A stretch of DNA of 64,000 bases from Janthinobacterium lividum (lineage in GTDB: Bacteria > Pseudomonadota > Gammaproteobacteria > Burkholderiales > Burkholderiaceae_D). How positions within the stretch are numbered: the first letter of the stretch is position 1; the number at the start of each line of letters is the position of its first letter. Shown here in pieces: positions 27,288 through 35,620 of this stretch. Where the stretch lies: assembly GCF_011601275.1 (NCBI RefSeq), contig NZ_JAAOLY010000002.1, positions 372,001 to 436,000 of the forward strand, given 5' to 3'. Under the pieces are notes generated by a model. The model saw only the letters and a program-made list of their open reading frames with translations. It was not told the origin of the DNA and made no database searches. Both the position numbers and the translations under genes were made by a program.

Positions 27288-29597
27288 TTAATCACGCAGC
27301 GTCTTGAAGGCTGCGGCGCCCAGTCCAAAGTTGGCCAAAATCTGTGTCCACTCACGCGCGCCGGTCATGAATTTCGTCCAACGGGTTTCCTTGTCAAACT
27401 TCTCCGGCACGACAATGCAGTCGCCTGGCATGACCTCGGTTCCACCAAAACCACCCGACAACCAGCTGCCCGAATCACGCGACACCACGCTGCCATCGAC
27501 GCGAAGCAGGAAGATATTGTCCTCGTCTGCCTCGGCGGTAAGACCAACCTTTTTCAAGTAATCGTTGACGCGGTCACCCGGACGCCACAACGGCGACGAC
27601 TCGACATTCACAGCACCGAATACATAGATGAATTCAGGCTTGGCAGGAATCACCAAGCGGTCGCCATTTTCCAGCTTCAGTTGCGGCAGGGTCGCGAAGC
27701 GCTTTTCGCGCGGATCAAGGCCGAATGCGATACGCCCGGTCGGCTTCAACTGGCTTAAACGCGCGATTGCCTGAGCTGCTGCAGCGGCGTCCGCCTGACG
27801 CCGCACTTCCGCCAACTGTACATCAGCCGTCGAGCGAGCATTCGCGACCGAGCGCGACTGGTCAGCACGCGCTTGGCTTTCCAGCCGTTTCACGAGTTTT
27901 TCCAGGTTCAGTTCTTGCTGCCGGCGTACTTCTTCGCGATAGAAAGCGGTACCAAACAAATACGCATTGCTGGTCGTGCCGCCAGCCTTAGACAACATTG
28001 ACTGCAACGTTTCGCCTGCCGTCATCTGATACACACCAGGTACATTCACTTCGCCTTCAACGCGGACAAAAATGCGGCGCTTGTCCATTGGCACGGCCAC
28101 GTCCTGTTGCGAAAAAATCGTCACAGTGTCGCCAGGCTGCAATTGCACATTGTCGGGACCGGACGGATTGGTGAAGACATTGCCCAGATTAAATGGCACC
28201 AGGCTCACGCTCAGGTCACTACGATTCATGCGCTCGACAACGGCGTAGTCCCAGTTGATTTCGTCGATCAGGCCGCCAATACGCGAGGCGATACTCTCAG
28301 ACGCCTCGTTGGTCTGGCGCTCCTCGCCCGCATTCACCACGTTGTTCTGGCGCTTGATCGAATTGCGCGTGATGAGATATTGGCGGCTGGGGATCAAGTC
28401 GCTGATGCGCATGCCGGCTTTGAACGGTGCTCGCACTGCCTGGTCGACGTTGCCGCGCAAGACGACCGCGTTGGAAAAGTCCGGCGTGATCGAGGTGACG
28501 TTGAGCACGTCGCCATCCTTGAGCGTGCGTTTCAGGCCCGCGCCATCCAAGGCGAACTGTTCGACACTACGCGGTTGGTTTCTGCTGGCATCAATACGCT
28601 CGAGAAAGGCACGACGCGGGTCAGCCACGACCGGCACACCGCCAGCATAGGCGAGCAAGGATTCGATGGTGTCGCTGGCGGTTTTCAGTTCATAGATGGC
28701 AGGCGTATTCACCTTGCCGACCAGCGCCACATGGCCAACTGCGGTAGGAATGAAGATAGTGTCGCCGTCCTGCAGCCTTATGTCGGTCGACTTGTCGCCT
28801 TTGCCGATAAAAGAATACAAGTCCAGTTCGGCGGCCACTTTGCCGCCGCGCTTGATCTGCACATGACGCATGCTGCCGTTGGCATTCGGGCCGCCGCTGG
28901 CGAACAGCGCGGTCACGAGGGTAGACAGGCTCGACACATTGTAGGTACCAGGACGGCTGGCCTGCCCCACAACATATACGGTAATCGAGCGCAAGCGGCC
29001 AAAGTTGACATTGACTGTCACGTCTTTGTACAAGCGGGCTACGGCATTACGGATAACACCCTCCGCGTCTCCCGCACGCACACCGGCCAGGGCGACCGAG
29101 CCGATGGTCGGAATCGAAATCAAACCATTACGGTCGATCGTGGCACGATAATCGATATCGATACTGCCCCAGCCACGTATCATCAATTCATCGCCAGGGC
29201 CGAGTGCATAATCGGCTACCACCGGTGCATTGGCGAGGGGAGAAAAAGTAGATGGTGCGCTGGCAAAGAATTCAGAACCGAAAATCGGTAAAGCGGTGCC
29301 GGTACTATCCAGAACAAATTTCTGGAATTCGCTTTGGACGACGGGGCGCGATTTACGCACTGCTTCTTTGGCAGGACGCTGCTTCGATGCCTCAGCCACA
29401 TCGCCCTCTGCAGCTTGATCGGTTGCTACGGGCCGGTTGGTGATACTCACCCGCTTTGGCGCCGCTACAGGCACTTCGGTTTCCGTGACCGGATCCTGAC
29501 CTAACAGATCACTCTGATTTTGGCTACTTTGCGCCAACACGGTCATGGAAGCCGATGCCAGAGCGACGGCTATGAAACAATTTGTGAGTTTTGACAT
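27288..29597 (-). CDS. Outer-membrane polysaccharide exporter, Wza family with SLBB domains
   Basis: Exports finished polymer through the outer membrane. The 769-residue protein starts at 29597 with a signal peptide (MSKLTNCFIAVALASASMTVLAQ), has the polysaccharide-export domain at about 190-270 (YALGPGDELMIRGWGSIDI), then several SLBB repeats (VYVVGQASRPGTYNV, VALVGKVNTPAIYEL, VRVEGEVNVPGVYQM, VFGAVNVESSPLWRPGD) and a Gln/Ala-rich coiled stretch at about 585-640. No lipobox Cys is seen, so it resembles long SLBB exporters more than classical Wza. The Met at 29633 would spoil the signal peptide. Confidence 0.92.
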   Translation of the reverse strand: MSKLTNCFIAVALASASMTVLAQSSQNQSDLLGQDPVTETEVPVAAPKRVSITNRPVATDQAAEGDVAEASKQRPAKEAVRKSRPVVQSEFQKFVLDSTGTALPIFGSEFFASAPSTFSPLANAPVVADYALGPGDELMIRGWGSIDIDYRATIDRNGLISIPTIGSVALAGVRAGDAEGVIRNAVARLYKDVTVNVNFGRLRSITVYVVGQASRPGTYNVSSLSTLVTALFASGGPNANGSMRHVQIKRGGKVAAELDLYSFIGKGDKSTDIRLQDGDTIFIPTAVGHVALVGKVNTPAIYELKTASDTIESLLAYAGGVPVVADPRRAFLERIDASRNQPRSVEQFALDGAGLKRTLKDGDVLNVTSITPDFSNAVVLRGNVDQAVRAPFKAGMRISDLIPSRQYLITRNSIKRQNNVVNAGEERQTNEASESIASRIGGLIDEINWDYAVVERMNRSDLSVSLVPFNLGNVFTNPSGPDNVQLQPGDTVTIFSQQDVAVPMDKRRIFVRVEGEVNVPGVYQMTAGETLQSMLSKAGGTTSNAYLFGTAFYREEVRRQQELNLEKLVKRLESQARADQSRSVANARSTADVQLAEVRRQADAAAAAQAIARLSQLKPTGRIAFGLDPREKRFATLPQLKLENGDRLVIPAKPEFIYVFGAVNVESSPLWRPGDRVNDYLKKVGLTAEADEDNIFLLRVDGSVVSRDSGSWLSGGFGGTEVMPGDCIVVPEKFDKETRWTKFMTGAREWTQILANFGLGAAAFKTLRD

Positions 29598-29707
29598 TAA
29601 CTGAATGAGTAAATAGTGAACTGCAGGGAACATGTTTCTTCAATCGGCCATCTTACCGTAGATCGCAGAATGCTAGAAATAATTCAACCAATATAGTGCA
29701 TGGCTGC

Positions 29708-29719
29708 CACGCTGCCGCT
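29708..29719 (-). promoter_or_regulatory. ops-like element in the exporter leader
   Basis: The minus strand reads AGCGGCAGCGTG, 10 of 12 bases like the ops site GGCGGTAGCGTG that recruits RfaH in long polysaccharide operons. It lies about 110 bp before the wza-type gene in a 220-bp untranslated gap. Whether this lineage uses an RfaH-type factor here is unknown. Confidence 0.25.
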
Positions 29720-29817
29720 ACGTGACCTTGTCGGTTTGAGCGCTCGGTAACGCAATATATGCAAAAAAATTAGATAAGCTGAGTAAGCAAATGAATATTT
29801 ACATAGTTTCCTTCATA

Positions 29818-32800
29818 TTAATATTTTGTTTGCCAGGTCACGCTGATTTCCTTCGGTCCGGGATTGATCGACAAACCCGATTTGCTCTGGTCGCGCTGCG
29901 CGTGCCAGAGCCAACTGCCCACGGCATAACCCAGGATGCCGCCGGCGACAGTGTCGGAGACCCAGTGCTTGCGGCCAAACACGCGGCCGGCAGAACCCAC
30001 AGCGGCCACGCTGTACAGCCATGGCGCATCGTATTCCTTGGCAAATGGCGTGACGGCGGCAAATGCTATGGCCGCATGTCCCGATGGAAAGGATGAATCC
30101 GACCGGGATTTCCCGCTGCCCACACTGGTCCACGCGCCCCGTTCCTCATCAGGACGGGCACGGCCAATCGCATATTTCCCCACCACTGCCAGGCCGGTAG
30201 CGGCCGCCACCGACTGCATGGAAATGAGCCCGATATTTTGCAAGCGCTCATCGCCAAACGCAAACGCCGCCCCAGCCGCGCCCACCAGCGCATACGGCAT
30301 GGCCTTGCCCAGCTTGTCCCAGTTGCGGTAGACCTTGGAATCGTCATGTTTCTTGACGAATCGGTCGACCGGCTTGTCGGCCAGCGCGGAAGCCACCACC
30401 ACGCCGCCGACCAACGCCGTTGCCTTGAGCCATTCGGGGGCGCTCGGCGTAGCGGACGCGGATTGCTCCAGGCGCGCGCGCATGGCGGGCCATGGGCTGA
30501 CAAACGGCCGGTCGGGCGGATTGACGGCAGGCAGGTGCTGCTCGTCCGGACGCTCGGCAAAGTTGCCCAAGCCATCGTAGCTATGCATGTCGGCGCGCGG
30601 GCGCTCGAACATGTCGTACAGGTCGCCAGGCGAAGCCACCATTTGCCCCACGTCGCGCGTCCATGGCGCAATGGCAAAGCCGGCCGTCGATTGCGTGTCC
30701 ATCGGCAACATACTGTTCAGCGGCACGGACAGGAAGATGCCACGGTCCTGGTATGGCTTCGATGGCGTACCCGGGCTGGTGATGTCGTTGCCGTTCGTAT
30801 GCGTGTACCAGGCGCCGACTTCGATACCGGACTGGAAACGGCGCTTGAATTCCATGCGCACGCCCATGTCCTTGGCCAGGAAGCGGCCGGCGCGCGCCGT
30901 CACGGTAATATCGTGCGGCAAGCGATAATGCAGGGAGCCGATCGCCGTCACCGTCTTGTAGTCGCGCGAGTCGAGCAAGCCCTTGTAACCACGCTGCTGC
31001 AAGGCATCGACAGCCACGTCGGCGGCCCAGCGGCTATCCTTCGGCAGGTACAGCACCTGGCCACCCACGCCACGGAACATGTCTTCATACAGGCCGGCCG
31101 ACATGCGGGTATACACGCGCTCGGCGGGATTGTTGTATTTGTTCAGCAAGACGCGGCTCAACGAAAAACGCCCGCCGCGCAAGTATTCCGCCACATCAGT
31201 ACGCACGTGCGGCAAATTGCTGTTCGATGGCTGCTTGACGCCCGATACCGTTTCCAGCAACTGCAGGCTGGCGGCGCTATTCAGGTACAGGCCATCACCC
31301 AGGCGGCGGTCATAGTTGGCCACGGCCGAAATCGAATAGCGGAAGGCGCCGCTCGGGTCATTGAAGAAGAAGCCCACCTTGGGAGCGATCTTGAAACGGT
31401 TCGCCTCCCGGTCCAGCGATTTGATTTGCACCACGTCGCCATCGACGCCAACGCCGACGGCCAGCTTGCCGTCGTCCTTGAGGACATCGGCAGCCTTGGC
31501 AGCTACGGGCGCAGGCACTGCCGGTGCAACGACAGGCGCAGTGGCGGAAGCGGGCATGGGTGCTGCAGCGAGTACCGGTGCAGGAACAGGAGCGGGAGCG
31601 GGAGCGGGAGCGGGAGCGGGCGCTGCAACAACTGCCGGTGCCGGCTTGTCGAGGAATTCCTGCAGCCAGCCTTGCTGATCGTCTCGGATGACATCGCTTT
31701 TTTCAGGATAACGCAACAGCACGACGTCGAGGAAAGCCTTGCGGTCGATCTTGCCTGCCAAATAGTCGTTCAGTTTTGGCAAATCAAAGAATTCGTAGGT
31801 GGCGATTGGTTGGTCCAGCTTGGTATACGTGATGCGCAGGGTCGTCACGCCTTTCGGCGTGAAGGCGACGGCGGTGCGCGCGGCACGGCCAACGGCGCGG
31901 CCCATGTTCGAAATACGGCTGTTGGTCAAGCTCAGGCTGAGGACATTGCCCTCTTGCTCGACACGGATGTTCTTGTAGTCCTGCTTCACGAGGGCATTGA
32001 CCAGGTCGGCGCCATACACGGGGTCGCGGTGCCATTCTTCCTTGCTCGGCGGCGGTGGCGGATTCTTGTCGTCCACGAAATACGGCGGTTCATACACCTT
32101 GGGGATGAACTCGCGTTCGCCAAATGGAATGCTGATAAAGGCGTTCACGCTGAACTGGTCGCGGCTGCGGGCCGCTTGCAGAGCGAGCCAGCCCCAGCGG
32201 TATTCGAGGCCAACGGAAGCGCCCTTGCGGCGCTTGCCCGCATTCGTTTCGCTGGAGCGGAAGTCGCGCAAGTAATTCGTTGTATCGTATTCGGCCACCA
32301 CCGACCAGCGCGGCAACGCGGCAGGAGTCCAGCGCGCACCGGCAAACACGCCATCGGGGCGTTTATGGGCATAGCCGAGGCTCGCTTCGATATTCTTGGT
32401 GGCGCCAAATGTCTTGGTGGCGACGACATATTGCCCCTTGAATAACTCGGTACCAAACAGATCCGTCATGCCGACGGCCACAGACGGCATCCACTCCGTT
32501 TCCGTCCACAAGCGCAATTTGCCGTCGACGACCTTGTCCTTGTAGCGGCCATAGCCACTGCCATATTCGCCGGGAACGTTGGTAAAACCAGGAATACCCG
32601 TTATCGACACATAACGCCCCGTCATTTGCAGGAAAGGCAGGATGTTCGCCGTGGCCCATAACTGGCCATAGGGACTGTCGTAGCTGTAACCGACGCTGAA
32701 AGTGCCATCCGTTTCCACCACGGCGCTGGGCATATTGATATAGCCGGATTGACCACCATGATTCGGCGTGGCGGCCATCACCGAAGGCGCGCCAAGCACC

Positions 32801-32850
32801 AGACAGCCACACCAGGTGTATTTAATTGATTTTCTGAGTACGCTTAACAA
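29818..32850 (-). CDS. YjbH-type outer-membrane protein fused to a PAP2 phosphatase domain
   Basis: The 1010-residue protein starts at a TTG (32850), the only good start before an in-frame stop, with a signal peptide ending VMAATPNHG. Residues about 30-400 and 460-730 match the YjbH family (GYINMPSAVVETDGTFSVGY near the start), split by an Ala/Pro linker at about 400-450. Residues about 820-985 form a PAP2 domain with all three motifs intact: KYAIGRARP (892-900), PSGHA (922-926) and R956-x5-H962-x3-D966. YjbH is known from an exopolysaccharide operon; PAP2 enzymes cleave phosphates from lipids or small substrates. It leads the arm, just before the exporter. Confidence 0.87.
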   Translation of the reverse strand: MLSVLRKSIKYTWCGCLVLGAPSVMAATPNHGGQSGYINMPSAVVETDGTFSVGYSYDSPYGQLWATANILPFLQMTGRYVSITGIPGFTNVPGEYGSGYGRYKDKVVDGKLRLWTETEWMPSVAVGMTDLFGTELFKGQYVVATKTFGATKNIEASLGYAHKRPDGVFAGARWTPAALPRWSVVAEYDTTNYLRDFRSSETNAGKRRKGASVGLEYRWGWLALQAARSRDQFSVNAFISIPFGEREFIPKVYEPPYFVDDKNPPPPPSKEEWHRDPVYGADLVNALVKQDYKNIRVEQEGNVLSLSLTNSRISNMGRAVGRAARTAVAFTPKGVTTLRITYTKLDQPIATYEFFDLPKLNDYLAGKIDRKAFLDVVLLRYPEKSDVIRDDQQGWLQEFLDKPAPAVVAAPAPAPAPAPAPVPAPVLAAAPMPASATAPVVAPAVPAPVAAKAADVLKDDGKLAVGVGVDGDVVQIKSLDREANRFKIAPKVGFFFNDPSGAFRYSISAVANYDRRLGDGLYLNSAASLQLLETVSGVKQPSNSNLPHVRTDVAEYLRGGRFSLSRVLLNKYNNPAERVYTRMSAGLYEDMFRGVGGQVLYLPKDSRWAADVAVDALQQRGYKGLLDSRDYKTVTAIGSLHYRLPHDITVTARAGRFLAKDMGVRMEFKRRFQSGIEVGAWYTHTNGNDITSPGTPSKPYQDRGIFLSVPLNSMLPMDTQSTAGFAIAPWTRDVGQMVASPGDLYDMFERPRADMHSYDGLGNFAERPDEQHLPAVNPPDRPFVSPWPAMRARLEQSASATPSAPEWLKATALVGGVVVASALADKPVDRFVKKHDDSKVYRNWDKLGKAMPYALVGAAGAAFAFGDERLQNIGLISMQSVAAATGLAVVGKYAIGRARPDEERGAWTSVGSGKSRSDSSFPSGHAAIAFAAVTPFAKEYDAPWLYSVAAVGSAGRVFGRKHWVSDTVAGGILGYAVGSWLWHAQRDQSKSGLSINPGPKEISVTWQTKY
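31589..31620. repeat. Hexanucleotide tandem repeat in the YjbH linker
   Basis: Five head-to-tail copies of GGAGCG encode Ala-Pro steps on the minus strand. Copy change would lengthen or shorten the linker by two residues without a frameshift. Confidence 0.7.
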
Positions 32851-33157
32851 ATCCGGCTACCTAAAATATCCTGCACCTGGAATTCCTGACAATGTGTTCA
32901 GAAAATCAATGAGCTTGGGGAAACGTGAATAAAACGAAAAAAGGCCAACCGACGGGCATCTTGCAATGCCACGCGTCAGTTCGCCACTAAAACTGGGTAC
33001 TCCCGGACACCGATCGTTGCTTAACCATGCCTCAGGAATGTATACCGCAGAATTTTAACATTGTTTTCTTGTAGCAAATGCTTAACTTGTTTCCCTTGCG
33101 CCACACCTGTCAAGGCAGCGCATATGCCGCCCGCAGCCCTGCGGCGCGCTCAAACAC
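32851..33157. other. 307-bp gap before the YjbH-PAP2 gene
   Basis: The gap should hold the promoter of the minus-strand arm and the end of the DUF4197 gene. A weak hairpin GGCAT/ATGCC (32955-32970) is followed on the minus strand, after 12 bases, by a T-run (32937-32942) and might end the DUF4197 transcript. No strong -35/-10 pair was found. Confidence 0.35.
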
Positions 33158-33862
33158 TCACTTCAAACTGCCGAACACTTTGCCGATAATCTTGCTGCCA
33201 TATGCGAGCGGATTGCTGCGGATGGATTTTTCTTCCTCGCCGATCATCAGGTACAGGCCGTCAAGCGCGCGATCCGTGACGTAGCCCTCCACCGTCGATT
33301 GCTGCTGCGGCACGAGTCCCGTCTTGCCGATCTGGCTCATGGTGCTGTTGTATTTGCTGGCCAGGCCGGAACGGTCGGTGATGGATTTCACGATGGGCAG
33401 GAATTTGACAGCCAGGGGCGCAGAAGTCTTCTGGCGGAAGAAGTCCGTCACCGACGTGTCGCCACCGGACAGGATATTTTTCGCATCGCTCACGCTCATC
33501 GATTTGACCGCGTCGAGCAGCAAGGGCTTGGCCATGGGCACGGCCGACTCGGCGGCACGATTCATCGACACCACCAGGTCGTCCAGTTGCTGGCCGCGGC
33601 CCGTCATTTTCAGCAAGGGCTTGGCTTGCTCCAGGATGCCCGGCAGCTTGATCTTGACCTTGTCGTTGTTCAGGAAACCATTCTCGACACCCAATTTCGA
33701 TACGGCGGCGGCGGAACCGGCTTCCAGCGCCGCTTTCAAGCCATTGCTGGCATCCTGGTTGCTGAGGGCATCGAGGGGACCGGCGGCGCCTGCGCCGGAC
33801 GACAGCAGCGCGAGCGCACACAGCACGGCGGCCGGACGGCCAGGGAAAGGGTTCAGGCGCAT
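33158..33862 (-). CDS. DUF4197 domain protein, exported
   Basis: The 234-residue protein has a signal peptide (MRLNPFPGRPAAVLCALALLSSGAGA) and a DUF4197 domain over the rest, with the family segments GLKAALEAGSAAAVSKLG, NDKVKIKLPG, DAKNILSGGDTSVTDFFR and YVTDRALDGLYLMIGEEE. The role is unknown in the literature I can recall; a periplasmic or surface site is inferred from the signal. It stands alone between the polysaccharide arm and the signalling operon. Confidence 0.87.
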   Translation of the reverse strand: MRLNPFPGRPAAVLCALALLSSGAGAAGPLDALSNQDASNGLKAALEAGSAAAVSKLGVENGFLNNDKVKIKLPGILEQAKPLLKMTGRGQQLDDLVVSMNRAAESAVPMAKPLLLDAVKSMSVSDAKNILSGGDTSVTDFFRQKTSAPLAVKFLPIVKSITDRSGLASKYNSTMSQIGKTGLVPQQQSTVEGYVTDRALDGLYLMIGEEEKSIRSNPLAYGSKIIGKVFGSLK

Positions 33863-34043
33863 GGTTTTCCTTTTCTAGAGAATAGACAGACCACCTTCTT
33901 CTGGAACCTTAGCACATCAAAACTGCAAATACCGCAGCAATTTTTTGCGTCTGGAGGAAACAGGAGGTGCCGCGGAGAGCGGAGGGAGAGGACTATACAG
34001 CACCTGCTGTTGTATTCGCGCACGCTAACGCCGCAGGCTTGGC

Positions 34044-35618
34044 TTAACCTGCTATCGCCGCCAATTGTTCACGCACCCGCGCCAGATCCGTCTCGCGCAT
34101 GCGCGCCGCCGTCTGGCGCAAGGATTTTTCCGCGCCGGCCACGCCGGCCGCCGCCGCCATCGACAGCCAGATATACGCCTGCTGCAAATCGAGCGGGCTG
34201 CCCTGGCCGCTGGCCGCCATCAAACCCAGGTTAAACTGGGCCCGTGCATGGCCCTGGCGCGCGGCCAACGCATACCAGTCCCAGGCGGCGGCATAGTCCT
34301 GCGGCACGTCCTGGCCATTGTCATGCCGCAGGCCCAGGGCAAACTGGGCCAGGCTGTGCCCCTGCGCGGCGGCGCGGCAGTAACAGGCGCAGGCCTGCTG
34401 GCTGTCGGGCGCCGGGCCATCGTCGCGGTCGTGCAAGACACCCTGCATGTATTGCGCCGGCGCGTAATACTGATCCGCGGCGCGGCGGTACCATTCCAGC
34501 GCCAGCGACAGATCCTGCGGCACGCCCTGGCCATGCTCATAACGCAGGCCCAGGTCGAACTGCGCCCGCACATGCCCCTGGTCGGCCGCCTTGCGGTACC
34601 AGAAGATGGCTTCCTGCGCATCAGCGGGCATGCCCTGTCCGTGCTCATGCAACAGTCCCAGCTGATACTGCGCGGCGGGAAAGCCCTGCCCGGCCGCCTG
34701 GCGGTAGAACACCTGCGCCTGCGTGTAATCGTGCGCGGCGTGTTCATGGTGCAAACCCAGGTTGTGCTGGGCCGCGGCGTGCCCCTGGCCGGCCGCCTTC
34801 ACGTACCACTCAAGGGCCGCCTGTTTATCGCAGGGCACGCCCTGGCCATTGTCGTAGATCAGGCCCAGGTTGAACTGCGAGCTGGCGTGGCCCTGCTCGG
34901 CCGCGCGCCGGTACCAGGCGATTGCCTGCTGGCTGTCCTGCGGCAGCACGTCGCCATTTTCATAGCGCAGCGCCAGGTTGAACTGGGCCGGCGCATAGCC
35001 TTGCTCGGCCGCCTTGCGCATCCAGGCCGTCGCCTGCTGGCGGTCCTGGCGCACGCCCTGGCCATTGTCGTAGCGCAGGCCCAGGTTGAACTGCGCTCGC
35101 GCATAGCCCTGTTCGGCGGCCTTGCGGTACCAGGCGATGGCTTGCGCGAAATCCTGCGGCACGCCCTTGCCATTGTCATACATCATGCCCAGATTATTCT
35201 GCGCGCCAGCATCGCCCTGTTCCGCCGCGCGGCTGAACCACAGCATGGCTTGCCCGCTATCTTGCGCGAGTCCCTGGCCCTTGGCATACAGCCAGCCCAG
35301 GTTGTACTGCGCCGCCGCGTAGCCTTGCTCGGCCGCCTGCTGGTACCAATGCGCCGCCTGCGCAAAATCCTGTGGCACGCCCTGGCCCTTCTGGCACATC
35401 ACGCCCAAGTTATATTGCGCGTGCTCGAGCCCCTGCGCGGCAGCCAGGCCGTACCAGTGCAGCGCCAGCGCATAGCTTTGTTCGATGCCCTGGCCATTGA
35501 AATACATGAAGCCCAGGCTGTGCTGGGCGTTCGCATTGCCCTTCTCGGCCAGTCCTTTCAGGCGCAGGTAATCAGCCGTGTAATGAGCGGCCGTGGAGCG
35601 GGGAGCGGCAAGCGGCAC
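34044..35618 (-). CDS. Sel1-repeat protein (13 repeats)
   Basis: The 524-residue protein is nearly all Sel1-like repeats of 36 residues (pattern AEQGxAxAQxNLGxxYxNGQGVPQD), 13 by eye, which build an alpha-solenoid for protein binding. No signal peptide is seen, so it is probably cytosolic. A GTG start at 35618 has GAGG seven bases upstream, better than the overlapping TTG at 35624; longer frames run into the previous gene. It follows the GGDEF-EAL gene by 2 bp and is likely a partner or scaffold for the signalling pair. Confidence 0.85.
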   Translation of the reverse strand: MPLAAPRSTAAHYTADYLRLKGLAEKGNANAQHSLGFMYFNGQGIEQSYALALHWYGLAAAQGLEHAQYNLGVMCQKGQGVPQDFAQAAHWYQQAAEQGYAAAQYNLGWLYAKGQGLAQDSGQAMLWFSRAAEQGDAGAQNNLGMMYDNGKGVPQDFAQAIAWYRKAAEQGYARAQFNLGLRYDNGQGVRQDRQQATAWMRKAAEQGYAPAQFNLALRYENGDVLPQDSQQAIAWYRRAAEQGHASSQFNLGLIYDNGQGVPCDKQAALEWYVKAAGQGHAAAQHNLGLHHEHAAHDYTQAQVFYRQAAGQGFPAAQYQLGLLHEHGQGMPADAQEAIFWYRKAADQGHVRAQFDLGLRYEHGQGVPQDLSLALEWYRRAADQYYAPAQYMQGVLHDRDDGPAPDSQQACACYCRAAAQGHSLAQFALGLRHDNGQDVPQDYAAAWDWYALAARQGHARAQFNLGLMAASGQGSPLDLQQAYIWLSMAAAAGVAGAEKSLRQTAARMRETDLARVREQLAAIAG

Positions 35619-35620
35619 GG

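Noticed and set aside
31361-31678. Plus-strand frames opposite the YjbH linker rich in Gly/Ala
   Set aside because: They mirror the Ala/Pro linker repeat and have no independent support.
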